64,000 bases of DNA from Pseudomonas putida (lineage in GTDB: Bacteria > Pseudomonadota > Gammaproteobacteria > Pseudomonadales > Pseudomonadaceae): NCBI RefSeq assembly GCF_003228315.1, contig NZ_CP029693.1:2108001-2172000 (forward strand), read 5' to 3'. A program made the position numbers and the translations under genes. The notes beneath the pieces are model-generated. The model was not told the DNA's origin. It saw nothing but the letters and a program-made list of their open reading frames with translations, and ran no database searches. Of this stretch, positions 26,539 to 35,262 are shown piece after piece. How positions within the stretch are numbered: the stretch's first letter is position 1; each line of letters begins with the position of its first letter.

Positions 26539-27669
26539 ATGCGTAAATTTCTGTACCTGACGTTCTCCATGGCGTTGATCGCCGCCCTGACGACCTACGC
26601 CATGTGGGCCGCGGACCGCCCGGCGGGCCATTACCTGTCCGACCTGCGGATCGACCTGGCGATCGATCAAGGCACACCCGCCGACCGAGGCAACCTGCTG
26701 GGCATCCAGCCCGAACTGTTTCCCACCGACTATCAAAGCCCCGAGCGCCTGCATCGCAAACTCGCGGCCTATCTGCAAAAGGCCCAGGAACAAGGTCTGT
26801 TGAACGACAAGACCATCGTCGTCCTGCCCGAGCACATCGGCACCTGGCTGATGGTCAGTGGCGAAAAGGATGAGCTGTACCAGGCCACCACCCTCAAGGA
26901 AGCCATGAACTGGCTGGCGGTGAGCAATCCGTTGAAGTTCGTCCGTGCACTGATCAGCGCCGAAGGCGGCAGTCGCCTGGATGACGCTCACCTGCGCATG
27001 AAGGCCAAGGGCATGGCCAAGCAATATCAGGCGTTGTTCGGCGGCCTGGCCAAGGAATTTCGCGTGACCCTGGTGGCCGGCTCCATCGTGTTGCCTGAGC
27101 CGAGCATCATCGACGGCACCCTGAAAATCGGCCGGGGGGCGCTGTTCAACAGCAGCGTTGTGTTCGGTCGCGACGGCATACCGCTTGGCCAACCTCAGCG
27201 GCAGATGCACCCGGTGTTCGAACAGCAGGATGCGATCAAGGCCAATGGCGAGCACATTCTCAGTGTCGTCGACACACCGGCCGGACGCCTGGGCGTGTTG
27301 ATCGGCAACGACAGCTGGTACCCGGACAACTACCGCAAGCTCGACGAGCAACAGGCACGGATCGTCGCGGTCCCGGCGTACGTGTCCGGCCGTGGTACCT
27401 GGGATCAACCCTGGCGCGGCTATACCGGCTCATCGACACCCGGCTCCGTCAGCCTCAAGGCCGGCGAGCTCAGTGAAGGCCAGGCCTGGCATCGCCTGAC
27501 CCTGACCAGCCAGGCACCTTCGAGTCAGGCGGTCGCCGGCATGAGCGTATTTCTGCGTGGGCAATTCTGGGATCAGGGCAGCGCCGGTCAAAGCTTTCTC
27601 ACCAGCAACGGTCAGCATTTCGCCGACGGCAACGCCCGTGGTGCGCGCCTGCTGAACCTCTGGTTGTAA
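26539..27669 (+). CDS. Membrane-anchored nitrilase-fold protein, catalytic Cys missing
   Basis: This is a 376-residue protein with an N-terminal membrane anchor or signal (FLYLTFSMALIAALTTYAMW) followed by a carbon-nitrogen hydrolase fold. The first triad residue is retained as E98 in VVLPEHIGT. The nucleophile strand reads LGVLIGNDSWYPDNY, where active members have a Cys at the first G of GND (residue 256), and the lysine region (QPQRQMHPVF) lacks a clear catalytic Lys. It may therefore be a non-hydrolytic relative. It is followed 3 nt later by an AraC-type regulator, so the two are co-transcribed. Function unknown. Confidence 0.65.
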   Translation: MRKFLYLTFSMALIAALTTYAMWAADRPAGHYLSDLRIDLAIDQGTPADRGNLLGIQPELFPTDYQSPERLHRKLAAYLQKAQEQGLLNDKTIVVLPEHIGTWLMVSGEKDELYQATTLKEAMNWLAVSNPLKFVRALISAEGGSRLDDAHLRMKAKGMAKQYQALFGGLAKEFRVTLVAGSIVLPEPSIIDGTLKIGRGALFNSSVVFGRDGIPLGQPQRQMHPVFEQQDAIKANGEHILSVVDTPAGRLGVLIGNDSWYPDNYRKLDEQQARIVAVPAYVSGRGTWDQPWRGYTGSSTPGSVSLKAGELSEGQAWHRLTLTSQAPSSQAVAGMSVFLRGQFWDQGSAGQSFLTSNGQHFADGNARGARLLNLWL

Positions 27670-27672
27670 ACC

Positions 27673-28713
27673 ATGAAACCGCAGCCGATGCGCCTGGGCG
27701 ATCTTTCCGTCGGCTTCGTTCACAGCCTGGCTGACGCGGTACGCAGTCATGGCCTGGACCCGCAACCGTTGCTAGAACAATACGGGCTTGATGCGGCCCG
27801 CCTCAGTGAGGCCGGTGCGCGGCTGTCGATTCCGCGCTACATGCGCCTGGGCCACAGTGCCATTGCGTTGACCAACGACCCGGCGCTCGGCTTGCGCATG
27901 GGGCAGCTCAGTCGCCTGAGCCAGGCCGGTCTGGCGGGCGTCACCGCCGCCCAGGCACCGACGGTGCGCGAGGCGGCGCGCTGTCTGATTCGCTTCGAGG
28001 CGCTGTACGGCTCCAACTATCGCGGCCAATCGAGCTTTCACGAAGATGCTCAGGGCGCCTGGCTGCGCTTCTATTCCATCAGCCCGTACAACAGCTATAA
28101 CCGCTTCGTGGTGGACTCGATCATCGCCGGCTGGCTGAACCAGTTGTCCAGTGTCAGCGGCGTTGAGTTGCGCGCCGAGCGTATTGAAATCGAGTTTGAG
28201 CAACCCGACTATCACGCGGCCTACAACACTATTGGCGATTGCCCGATTCATTTCAGCGCCGAGCACAATCAACTGCGCCTGAGCCTGGCCAGCCTCGCTC
28301 AGCGCAATGCACAGCATTGCCCGAGCACCTGGCGGCACTTGCTGCAAATTTGTGAACGGGAACTGGAACAACTGACGCGCACCCGCAGCCTGCGTGAACG
28401 TATCACTCAGATGCTGGGGCCGTTGCTCAATGGTGGTCGGGAACCCGACCTGGAAGAAGTGGCGGCTCGCTTGAAGCTGCCCGTCTGGACGCTTCGCCGC
28501 AAACTGGCCGAAGAAGGCACGCAGTATCGCGCGATTCTCAATGACACTCGTCGCGACCTGGCCATGACCTACATTCGCGATACGGAATTGGCGTTCGGTG
28601 AAATTGCCTACCTGCTGGGGTTTGCCTCAGCCGAAGCCTTTCAACGCGCGTTTAAACGCTGGATGGACCAGACACCGGGCGAGTTTCGCCGCAGTCACAG
28701 GCAATCCGCCTGA
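27673..28713 (+). CDS. AraC-family regulator with N-terminal ligand-binding domain
   Basis: This is a 346-residue regulator. The N-terminal ~200 residues match the arabinose-binding-like domain of OruR/ArgR-type AraC proteins (DPALGLRMGQLSRLSQAGLA and AARCLIRFEALYGSNYRG). The C-terminal AraC domain includes VAARLKLPVWTLRRKLAEEG and FGEIAYLLGFASAEAFQRAF. It is coupled to the nitrilase-fold gene (3 nt gap), so it may regulate that gene. The ligand cannot be told from sequence. The stop lies 4 nt from the convergent small acidic peptide gene. Confidence 0.85.
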   Translation: MKPQPMRLGDLSVGFVHSLADAVRSHGLDPQPLLEQYGLDAARLSEAGARLSIPRYMRLGHSAIALTNDPALGLRMGQLSRLSQAGLAGVTAAQAPTVREAARCLIRFEALYGSNYRGQSSFHEDAQGAWLRFYSISPYNSYNRFVVDSIIAGWLNQLSSVSGVELRAERIEIEFEQPDYHAAYNTIGDCPIHFSAEHNQLRLSLASLAQRNAQHCPSTWRHLLQICERELEQLTRTRSLRERITQMLGPLLNGGREPDLEEVAARLKLPVWTLRRKLAEEGTQYRAILNDTRRDLAMTYIRDTELAFGEIAYLLGFASAEAFQRAFKRWMDQTPGEFRRSHRQSA

Positions 28714-28717
28714 AGCA

Positions 28718-28804
28718 TTACAGCTCGGTGGCGTCTTCGGCTGGCTCCAGTGGATCCAGTTCGAATGCCTGATACTCGAGCAGTTCTTCTTGATAGTCGT
28801 CCAT
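28718..28804 (-). CDS. 28-residue acidic peptide
   Basis: The reverse strand encodes a short open frame, MDDYQEELLEYQAFELDPLE continuing to ATEL. Eleven of its 28 residues are Asp or Glu, and there is no basic residue. A G-rich GGGGG ribosome site lies about 9 nt before the ATG. It is convergent with the AraC gene and almost touches its stop, a position where selection for an overlapping frame is unlikely. Conservation would have to be tested to prove expression. No function can be assigned. Confidence 0.5.
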   Translation of the reverse strand: MDDYQEELLEYQAFELDPLEPAEDATEL

Positions 28805-29017
28805 TTTGAATCCCCCACCGCTCGTTTAAATAGTCTGAATGATTGACCAGCGTTTTGAGCATAAAGTGCCCCCGTGAAAGAAAAATGACGCGGGTACGAC
28901 GCTTCGTCGCTACTGTTTAAAACGTAGCAGGCGGTCGAAAATTTATCGAAGGATTTTTTCGAAACAAACCGCAGGACTGCGGGTTGATTGATGCGGGTCA
29001 AATATTTGCGTTTGTTC

Positions 29018-29046
29018 GGGACCGGCGAGCGTTCGACCGGTCCCGT
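29018..29046. terminator. Strong hairpin after the DUF2242 gene
   Basis: CGGGACCGG pairs with CCGGTCCCG around an 11-nt loop, 8 nt past the stop of the minus-strand lipoprotein gene. There is no clear U-run, so it may be a weak terminator or an mRNA-end stabiliser. Confidence 0.4.
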
Positions 29047-29053
29047 TATGCCA

Positions 29054-29893
29054 TCACTGGCCAGTGATCGGCATGGCCTGGATCGGCTCCGACGGGGGCG
29101 GAATATCGGACGGGTTGGCGGGCGGCGTGATCTTTTCCGCGACAGGTGTCGGCTCTGCGTTCGGAGTCGCGGTAATCGGTGCGGCTTCAGGCGGTGGCAC
29201 GACAGGCTCGGATGCTGTTGGCGTGGCTTCGGACGTTGCTTGCGCAGCTGGAGCTGGCTGTGCCGCGGCTTCCGGGGCCAGCGATGCAGGAGCAGGAGCG
29301 GCTTGCGGCTCCGGTACGCCCAGATCGGCTTTCGGTTTATCGGGAATATGCGCCGCGTCTTTCACTTCCTTGGGCAGGAACACTTCCACCAGCGCGAAGA
29401 AACGCTCGTAGAACTTGGTCGACGAGACGGTTTCGCTGGCGACCTTGACCATCGAATCATCCGACGAACCGATCGGCATCGAGACCGACCCGAGCACGCC
29501 TACACCGAGACTGGCAGAGTTGTTGGTCTTCTTCAGCGCGTACTGGTCCTGCAGGGCGTTGGCGAACACTGTGGCGTGATGTCCGGCGCTGCCGTCTTCG
29601 GCGCAGACCACGCTGAAGCTGATTTCCATGTGGGTTTCGCCGGTCTGCTGGAAGCTCTTGTGCCCGCTGACCAGTTTTGGATCACTGCTGGTGATGATGT
29701 AGCCCTGGCTCAGCAACGCCCTGCGAGCGGCTTCACAGCTCTGGGTATCGGTGACAGGGTAATTGCGGGAGAAGGTTCCGGAATCGTCGAAGTTCTCATG
29801 CTCGTAGATGGCGGTTTTCTTCGACGAGCACCCGGCGGCAGCGGCCAGCACCAGCGCCAACCCGGCAACACGCATGGGAAATGATTTAAACAT
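29054..29893 (-). CDS. DUF2242-family lipoprotein
   Basis: This is a 279-residue lipoprotein. Residues 1-22 form a signal peptide with lipobox LAAAAGC. The central part (residues ~25-195; CEAARRALLSQGYIITSSDP and the ATVFANALQDQYALKK segment) matches the DUF2242 domain found in Betaproteobacteria and pseudomonads. The last ~90 residues are a low-complexity Pro/Ala/Glu-rich tail (APAPASLAPEAAAQPAPA), probably spanning the periplasm. The function of the family is unknown. CAGGA precedes the ATG. Confidence 0.75.
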   Translation of the reverse strand: MFKSFPMRVAGLALVLAAAAGCSSKKTAIYEHENFDDSGTFSRNYPVTDTQSCEAARRALLSQGYIITSSDPKLVSGHKSFQQTGETHMEISFSVVCAEDGSAGHHATVFANALQDQYALKKTNNSASLGVGVLGSVSMPIGSSDDSMVKVASETVSSTKFYERFFALVEVFLPKEVKDAAHIPDKPKADLGVPEPQAAPAPASLAPEAAAQPAPAAQATSEATPTASEPVVPPPEAAPITATPNAEPTPVAEKITPPANPSDIPPPSEPIQAMPITGQ

Positions 29894-30036
29894 TGAACAT
29901 CCTGATGAAAACGGTTCGGGGCGTATTGTGCAACAGATCGATGCTTAGCGTCGCATCGATTGTGTCTTAAACCAGTTACAGGAGTGTTGACCCCGTTATT
30001 CGGGAAACATCCCTCGCGTCTGTCGGACCCACGGCA

Positions 30037-30070
30037 ATAAAAAACCCCGGCTGGTTGGCCGGGGTTCTTG
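30037..30070 (-). terminator. Terminator of ppiD
   Basis: On the minus strand CCCCGGC and GCCGGGG form a stem followed by a T-rich tail (six T), 26 nt beyond the ppiD stop. It is a typical Rho-independent terminator. Confidence 0.85.
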
Positions 30071-30095
30071 TGTCACGCGAGATTTCAACCTGACA

Positions 30096-31967
30096 TCAGT
30101 AACGCTTGATGTCCGCCTCGGCTTCCAACTGCTTGCGGTAAGCCGCAAAGTCTTGCTGGCCAACGCGCGAAGCGAGGAAGCGACGGTATTGAGCCTTCTC
30201 TTCTTCAGTCGGCGCGGCGGCTTCGTTGACGCCGTTCAGACGAACGATCATCAGGCTGCCATCAGGCAAAGTCACGCTGGTGAATGTCGGCTTGTCCTTG
30301 GCAGCAGGCTTGGGCATGCGGAACAGCGCCTGCAGCACAGTTGGGTCAACCCCTTCCTGAGCGCGGGTCGCTGCTTCCGTGACCTTCCAGTTCTGACCAT
30401 CAACCGCTGCGTTCAGTGCAGTCTTGCCATCGCGCAGGCTGGCAATCAGCTCGTCAGCCTTGGTCTTGGCGGCAGCACTGGCGTGCTCCTTGGCCAACTG
30501 CTCGCGGATCGGACCTGCCACGCTTTCCAGCGGCAGTTGCGCAGGCTTGAGGTGCTCCTTGGCGCGCAATACCACGACGGTCTCCGGATCCAGCTCGATG
30601 GCGGTGCTGTTGGCACCCTCATCCAGCACTTCCGGGCTGAACGCCGCGGTGATCACGGCACGGTTGGCCGTAATGCCTTCACCACCGTCACGACCGAACG
30701 GCTTGGAGGTATGAACGGTCAGCTTCAGGTCTTGCGCCGGCTGGGCCAGATCGGAGGCTTCGAACGAGGCGTCTTCCAGTTGCTTGGTCGCTTCGACGAA
30801 ACGCTGCTCGACCTGCTGGGTCTTCATTTCGCGGGTCAGCTTGTCTTTCAGGCTGGCGAAAGTCGGCACTTCAGGCGCTTCCACACCCAACAGCTTGATC
30901 AGGTGGAAACCGAAGTCAGTGCGAACCGGTGCGGAAACCTGATCCTTGGCCAACGAATACAGGGCTTTTTCGAACGCCGGGTCATAGACGCCAGGGCCTG
31001 CGTAGCCGAGGTCACCACCGTTGTTCGCCGAACCCGGATCCTGGGAGAACTCCTTGGCCAGCGCCTCGAAAGTCTCGCCTTTGGCCAGACGGGCCTGGAT
31101 GTCTTCGATCTTGGCCTTGGCTTGCGCTTCGGTGGTCTTGTCGTTCACTTCGATCAGAATGTGCGCAGCCCGGCGTTGCTCGGACAGGTTCGCGATTTCT
31201 TTCTGATACGCCGCCTGCAGGTCTTCATCTTTCACGCTGACCTGATCGAAGAAGGAGGCCTTCTTCAGCTCCAGATAATCGATGACCACCTGATCCGGGG
31301 TCATGAATTCCTTGGCGTGTTCGTCGTAATAGGCTTTGACTTCATCGTCGGTCAGCTTCACCGCTGCCGGGTCGGCCTTGATGGTCAGGGAAGCGAAATC
31401 GCGGGTCTGTTTTTCCAGACGGGCGAAAGCCAGAACCTGTGCATCGGTGACAAAACCGCTACCCGCCAGACCGGCGCGCAGTTGGCCGATCAGCATTTCC
31501 TGAGCCAGCATCTGGCGGAACTGCATACGGCTGTAGCCGAGTTGACGAATCACCTGGTCGAAACGCTCGGGACTGAACTTGCCATCCACCTGGAACTCAG
31601 GCGTTTGCAGGATGACCTGGTCCAGAGCCGCTTCGGAGAAAGCGAATTTGGAGCTTTCTGCGCCTTGCAGCAGCAGCTTGCGATCGATCAGACCCTTGAG
31701 TGCCGATTCGCGCAGCATCTTTTCATCGAGCAAGGAAGCATCGAAATCCTTGCCCAGCTGTTGCATGAGTTGGCGGCGTTGCATATCGACCGCCTGGCTC
31801 AACTCGTTCTGGCTGATATCATCGCCATTGACCTTCGCCGCTTCATTCTTGTGCGTCGTGGCTTTGAAAATGGCGTCGAAACCGGTCAAAGCCATCAGTA
31901 CAACGATGACTCCGATAATGGTCTTGGCAATCCAGCCTTGTGAATTGTCCCTGATGTTCTGCAGCAT
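30096..31967 (-). CDS. ppiD: Periplasmic folding chaperone PpiD
   Basis: This is a 623-residue protein with a single N-terminal membrane anchor (IAKTIIGVIVVLMALTGFDA), a SurA-like N-terminal chaperone region and a parvulin domain around residues 265-360 (RRAAHILIEVNDKTTEAQAK and NNGGDLGYAGPG). PpiD is held in the inner membrane and helps newly exported outer membrane proteins leave the Sec translocon. Length and architecture are normal for Pseudomonas PpiD. It lies downstream of hupB on the same strand, the usual lon-hupB-ppiD order. Confidence 0.93.
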   Translation of the reverse strand: MLQNIRDNSQGWIAKTIIGVIVVLMALTGFDAIFKATTHKNEAAKVNGDDISQNELSQAVDMQRRQLMQQLGKDFDASLLDEKMLRESALKGLIDRKLLLQGAESSKFAFSEAALDQVILQTPEFQVDGKFSPERFDQVIRQLGYSRMQFRQMLAQEMLIGQLRAGLAGSGFVTDAQVLAFARLEKQTRDFASLTIKADPAAVKLTDDEVKAYYDEHAKEFMTPDQVVIDYLELKKASFFDQVSVKDEDLQAAYQKEIANLSEQRRAAHILIEVNDKTTEAQAKAKIEDIQARLAKGETFEALAKEFSQDPGSANNGGDLGYAGPGVYDPAFEKALYSLAKDQVSAPVRTDFGFHLIKLLGVEAPEVPTFASLKDKLTREMKTQQVEQRFVEATKQLEDASFEASDLAQPAQDLKLTVHTSKPFGRDGGEGITANRAVITAAFSPEVLDEGANSTAIELDPETVVVLRAKEHLKPAQLPLESVAGPIREQLAKEHASAAAKTKADELIASLRDGKTALNAAVDGQNWKVTEAATRAQEGVDPTVLQALFRMPKPAAKDKPTFTSVTLPDGSLMIVRLNGVNEAAAPTEEEKAQYRRFLASRVGQQDFAAYRKQLEAEADIKRY

Positions 31968-32037
31968 GCGTCCCCCAAAAACGGTTGAACTTCAAAAATT
32001 AGGCAACCGTGGAGCGTGGGTAGAATCCGGATAGAAG

Positions 32038-32063
32038 AAAGGCGCATCCGAGGATGCGCCTTC
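32038..32063 (-). terminator. Hairpin after the tRNA-like sequence
   Basis: GGCGCATCC and GGATGCGCC form a perfect 9-bp stem, with a T-rich tail (TTTCTTCT) on the minus strand. It sits 8 nt past the CCA of the tRNA-like relic and 71 nt before ppiD, as a tRNA terminator would. Confidence 0.7.
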
Positions 32064-32070
32064 TCGTAAC

Positions 32071-32149
32071 TGGCGGAGCGGACCGTTGGCTCGAACCTGC
32101 GAACCTCGGCATCTCGGACCGGCGACCTGCCGACTGGACTACCGCTCCG
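32071..32149 (-). pseudogene. tRNA-like relic (Asp-type acceptor stem)
   Basis: The minus strand carries GGAGCGG at the 5' side and CCGCTCC-G-CCA at the 3' side, a perfect seven-pair acceptor stem with encoded CCA. The start (GGAGCGGTAGTCCAGTCGG) closely resembles a tRNA-Asp D-arm. The T-loop motif TTCGAGC is present, but its stem (GCAGG against CAACG) does not pair, and no normal five-pair anticodon stem can be drawn. It therefore looks like a degenerate tRNA gene between hupB and ppiD, retaining a terminator-like hairpin. Confidence 0.55.
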
Positions 32150-32201
32150 CTGCCAGGTCAGGCATGACCCCGACCCGGACAGGCAAAAAACTGAATCGAA
32201 C

Positions 32202-32474
32202 TTAGTTGACAGCTTCTTTCAGTGCTTTACCGGCTTTGAAACCTGGTTTTTTGGCTGCTGCGATTTCCAGCGTCTTACCGGTCTGTGGGTTACGACCAAT
32301 GCGAGCAGGACGATCAGTTACGGAGAAAGTACCGAAACCAACCAGAACAACGGAGTCGCCAGCCTTGAGAGCGCCAGTGACGGATTCGATTACAGCGTCC
32401 AGCGCACGGCCAGCAGCAGCTTTCGGGATATCAGCGGATGCAGCGATAGCATCAATCAGTTCCGACTTGTTCAC
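32202..32474 (-). CDS. hupB: DNA-binding protein HU
   Basis: This is the 90-residue histone-like protein HU, starting [20 protein letters not shown]. The beta-arm signature is [22 protein letters not shown] bends DNA and shapes the nucleoid. It lies 148 nt downstream of lon with its own promoter, as in other gamma-proteobacteria. A string of AT-rich leader and AAGGGGAC precedes the ATG. Confidence 0.95.
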   Translation of the reverse strand: MNKSELIDAIAASADIPKAAAGRALDAVIESVTGALKAGDSVVLVGFGTFSVTDRPARIGRNPQTGKTLEIAAAKKPGFKAGKALKEAVN

Positions 32475-32570
32475 TCTAAGTCCCCTTATATCTATTTGAG
32501 TATGATTCTAAGTTTTTTTGGTGAAAGCAAAAACGAGTGCTGAATGGCCTACAGACACTTAAGAGCCGCT

Positions 32571-32599
32571 TTATAACAAGGGCTCTAAAAAACTGTCAA
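32571..32599 (-). promoter_or_regulatory. Sigma-70 promoter of hupB
   Basis: On the minus strand TTGACA (32594-32599) and TTATAA (32571-32576) are separated by exactly 17 nt, upstream of hupB and after the lon stop. The -35 box is a perfect match and the -10 differs from TATAAT at three positions only in order of bases. A high basal level fits HU. Confidence 0.7.
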
Positions 32600-32622
32600 C
32601 AAGCCTCCCAGGCAAATACGTA

Positions 32623-35019
32623 CTAATGCGTGCTAATTCTTTCCTTGGAATCGGACTCGCGTTTTTCATCCTTCGCGACAATCTCCGGAGCCACATCCGG
32701 CAAGGGCTCCGGCGCGTATTGCAGCGCAATTTGCAGGACCTCGTCAATCCATTTAACCGGTTTAATCTGGAGATCCTGCTTGATATTGTCAGGAATTTCC
32801 TTCAGATCGCGAACATTCTCTTCGGGAATGATCACAGTCTTGATTCCACCGCGATGAGCAGCGAGCAGTTTTTCCTTCAAGCCACCAATTGCCAATACTT
32901 GACCACGCAGAGTGATTTCACCCGTCATGGCTACATCCGCACGCACTGGAATACCGGTCAATGCCGAGACCAGTGCCGTGCACATGCCTACACCCGCGCT
33001 AGGACCGTCTTTCGGCGTTGCCCCTTCCGGCATGTGGATGTGCGTGTCGCGCTTCTCGTGGAAGTCCAGGGGAATCCCCAGGCTCTTCGCGCGACTACGC
33101 ACGACGGTCTGGGCTGCGGTGATCGACTCGACCATCACGTCACCCAGAGAACCGGTCTTGATCAACTGACCCTTGCCCGGTACGACAGCGGCCTCGATGG
33201 TCAGCAACTCACCACCCACCTGAGTCCAGGCCAGACCGGTAACCTGACCAATCTGGTCCTGTTGCTCTGCCAGGCCGTAACGGAACTTGCGCACGCCCAG
33301 GTAGTGCTCCAGATCGTCCGCGGTGACCTTCACCGAGAAGCGTTTTTCCAGGGCATGCTCCTTGACCGCCTTGCGGCAGACCTTGGCAATCTGGCGCTCG
33401 AGGCCACGCACACCGGCTTCGCGGGTGTAGTAGCGAATGATGTCGCGGATCGCTTCCTCGTCGAATTCCAGCTCGCCTTTTTTCAGACCGTTAGCCTGAA
33501 TCTGCTTGGGAGAGAGGTATTTGACGGCAATGTTGATCTTCTCGTCTTCGGTGTAGCCAGGCAGACGAATCACTTCCATCCGGTCCAGCAGCGCCGGTGG
33601 AATGTTCATGGAGTTGGAGGTGCAGAGGAACATCACATCCGACAGGTCGTAGTCGACTTCCAGGTAGTGATCGTTGAAGTTGTGGTTCTGTTCCGGATCG
33701 AGCACTTCCAGCAACGCCGACGCCGGGTCACCGCGCATGTCGCTGCCCATCTTGTCGATTTCATCGAGCAGGAACAGCGGGTTGCGGACACCCACCTTTG
33801 TCATCTTTTGAATCAATCTTCCTGGCATCGACCCGATGTAAGTACGGCGATGTCCACGAATTTCCGCCTCATCACGCACGCCGCCCAGAGCCATACGCAC
33901 GAATTTGCGGTTGGTGGCGTGTGCAATCGACTCCGCCAGGGAAGTTTTACCCACCCCTGGTGGGCCTACGAGGCACAACACCGGACCACGAATCTTCTTC
34001 ACGCGCTTTTGGACGGCGAGGTATTCGAGAATCCGCTCTTTGACTTCTTCCAGGCCATAGTGGTCGGCGTCGAGAATGTCTTCCGCCCGCGTCAAATCCA
34101 GGCGAACCTTGCTCTGAGCCTTCCAGGGCACCTGAACCAGCCAGTCGATGTAGGAACGCACCACGGTCGCTTCTGCGGACATCGGTGACATTTGCTTGAG
34201 CTTGTTCAGCTCGGCAGTAGCCTTGGCCAGAGCATCTTTCGGCAGGCCGGCGGCATCGATACGCTTTTTCAGCTCTTCGACTTCGTTGTGCCCTTCGTCG
34301 CTGTCACCGAGCTCTTTCTGGATGGCCTTCATTTGCTCATTCAGGTAGTACTCGCGCTGACTGCGCTCCATTTGCTTCTTGACGCGACCACGAATGCGTT
34401 TTTCGACCTGAAGCAGATCGATCTCGGCATCCAGCAATGCCAGCACGTGTTCGACACGGGCCGACAAATCGATGATTTCGAGAATTTCCTGCTTCTGCTC
34501 GATTTTCAGCGCCATATGCGCGGCCATGGTGTCTACCAGACGCCCAGGTTCGTCGATGCTGTTAAGCGACGACAGGACCTCGGCCGGGACTTTCTTGCCC
34601 AGTTGCACATATTGCTCAAATTGCGACAGCAGACTGCGCACAAACACTTCCGACTCGCGCTCGGGCGCGTCGACTTCGTCGATCAGCGAGACTTCGGCAC
34701 GGCAATGGCCATCCACTTCGCTGAAGCGTTCAACGGTGCCCCGCTGTTCGCCTTCGACCAGAACCTTGACCGTGCCATCAGGCAGCTTTAGCAGCTGCAG
34801 AACGGTAGCAATCGTACCCACGCGATACAGTGCGTCTTCACCGGGATCATCGTCTGCAGGGTTTCTCTGGGCCAGCAGAAGGATCTGCTTGTCGCCCGTC
34901 ATCGCGGCCTCGAGGGCTTCGATGGATTTCTCGCGCCCCACGAACAGCGGGATAACCATGTGCGGATAAACCACGACATCACGCAATGGCAGGAGAGGCA
35001 ATTCGATGGTTGACTTCAT
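32623..35019 (-). CDS. lon: ATP-dependent protease Lon
   Basis: This is a 798-residue LonA protease. An N-terminal substrate-binding LAN domain comes first (LPLLPLRDVVVYPHMVIPLF). The AAA+ module follows, with Walker A GPPGVGKT and Walker B PLFLLDEID, and the C-terminal peptidase carries the serine in PKDGPSAGVG. Lon degrades misfolded and regulatory proteins. The length is the family norm. It is transcribed in the order clpX then lon but with a terminator-like hairpin and 243 nt between them, which hold a candidate heat-shock promoter. Confidence 0.96.
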   Translation of the reverse strand: MKSTIELPLLPLRDVVVYPHMVIPLFVGREKSIEALEAAMTGDKQILLLAQRNPADDDPGEDALYRVGTIATVLQLLKLPDGTVKVLVEGEQRGTVERFSEVDGHCRAEVSLIDEVDAPERESEVFVRSLLSQFEQYVQLGKKVPAEVLSSLNSIDEPGRLVDTMAAHMALKIEQKQEILEIIDLSARVEHVLALLDAEIDLLQVEKRIRGRVKKQMERSQREYYLNEQMKAIQKELGDSDEGHNEVEELKKRIDAAGLPKDALAKATAELNKLKQMSPMSAEATVVRSYIDWLVQVPWKAQSKVRLDLTRAEDILDADHYGLEEVKERILEYLAVQKRVKKIRGPVLCLVGPPGVGKTSLAESIAHATNRKFVRMALGGVRDEAEIRGHRRTYIGSMPGRLIQKMTKVGVRNPLFLLDEIDKMGSDMRGDPASALLEVLDPEQNHNFNDHYLEVDYDLSDVMFLCTSNSMNIPPALLDRMEVIRLPGYTEDEKINIAVKYLSPKQIQANGLKKGELEFDEEAIRDIIRYYTREAGVRGLERQIAKVCRKAVKEHALEKRFSVKVTADDLEHYLGVRKFRYGLAEQQDQIGQVTGLAWTQVGGELLTIEAAVVPGKGQLIKTGSLGDVMVESITAAQTVVRSRAKSLGIPLDFHEKRDTHIHMPEGATPKDGPSAGVGMCTALVSALTGIPVRADVAMTGEITLRGQVLAIGGLKEKLLAAHRGGIKTVIIPEENVRDLKEIPDNIKQDLQIKPVKWIDEVLQIALQYAPEPLPDVAPEIVAKDEKRESDSKERISTH

Positions 35020-35077
35020 GATTTCGCCTCTACGGCGGCCCTAGGGCCGGAAACAGATGGAATTAAGCGTGAAACCA

Positions 35078-35106
35078 AGATGGGGGCTAGTTTCAAAAAA
35101 AACAAG
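35078..35106 (-). promoter_or_regulatory. Candidate heat-shock (sigma-32) promoter of lon
   Basis: On the minus strand CTTGTTT (35100-35106) and CCCCATCT (35078-35085) are spaced by 14 nt, about 60 nt before the lon ATG. Sigma-32 promoters have CTTGAAA and CCCCATNT with 13-15 nt between. Lon is a known heat-shock gene, so the match is meaningful, although the -35 deviates at two positions. Confidence 0.45.
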
Positions 35107-35220
35107 CGGATAAAAAAACGACTTGAAAGATTGTCCGGTCACGGCCCGAACCTGGAGCCGCTTCAGAAAACTGTCGACCGCCTCAGCGCCCTCAAAGGCA
35201 GCTTGGTGCCCATAAAAGCA

Positions 35221-35244
35221 AAGGGGCCCGAAGGCCCCTTCTTT
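35221..35244 (-). terminator. Terminator of clpX
   Basis: AAGGGGCC and GGCCCCTT form an 8-bp stem with a CGAA-type loop, 19 nt after the clpX stop, followed on the minus strand by TTTGCTTTT. Confidence 0.7.
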
Positions 35245-35262
35245 GTACCGACTGCGCGACGC

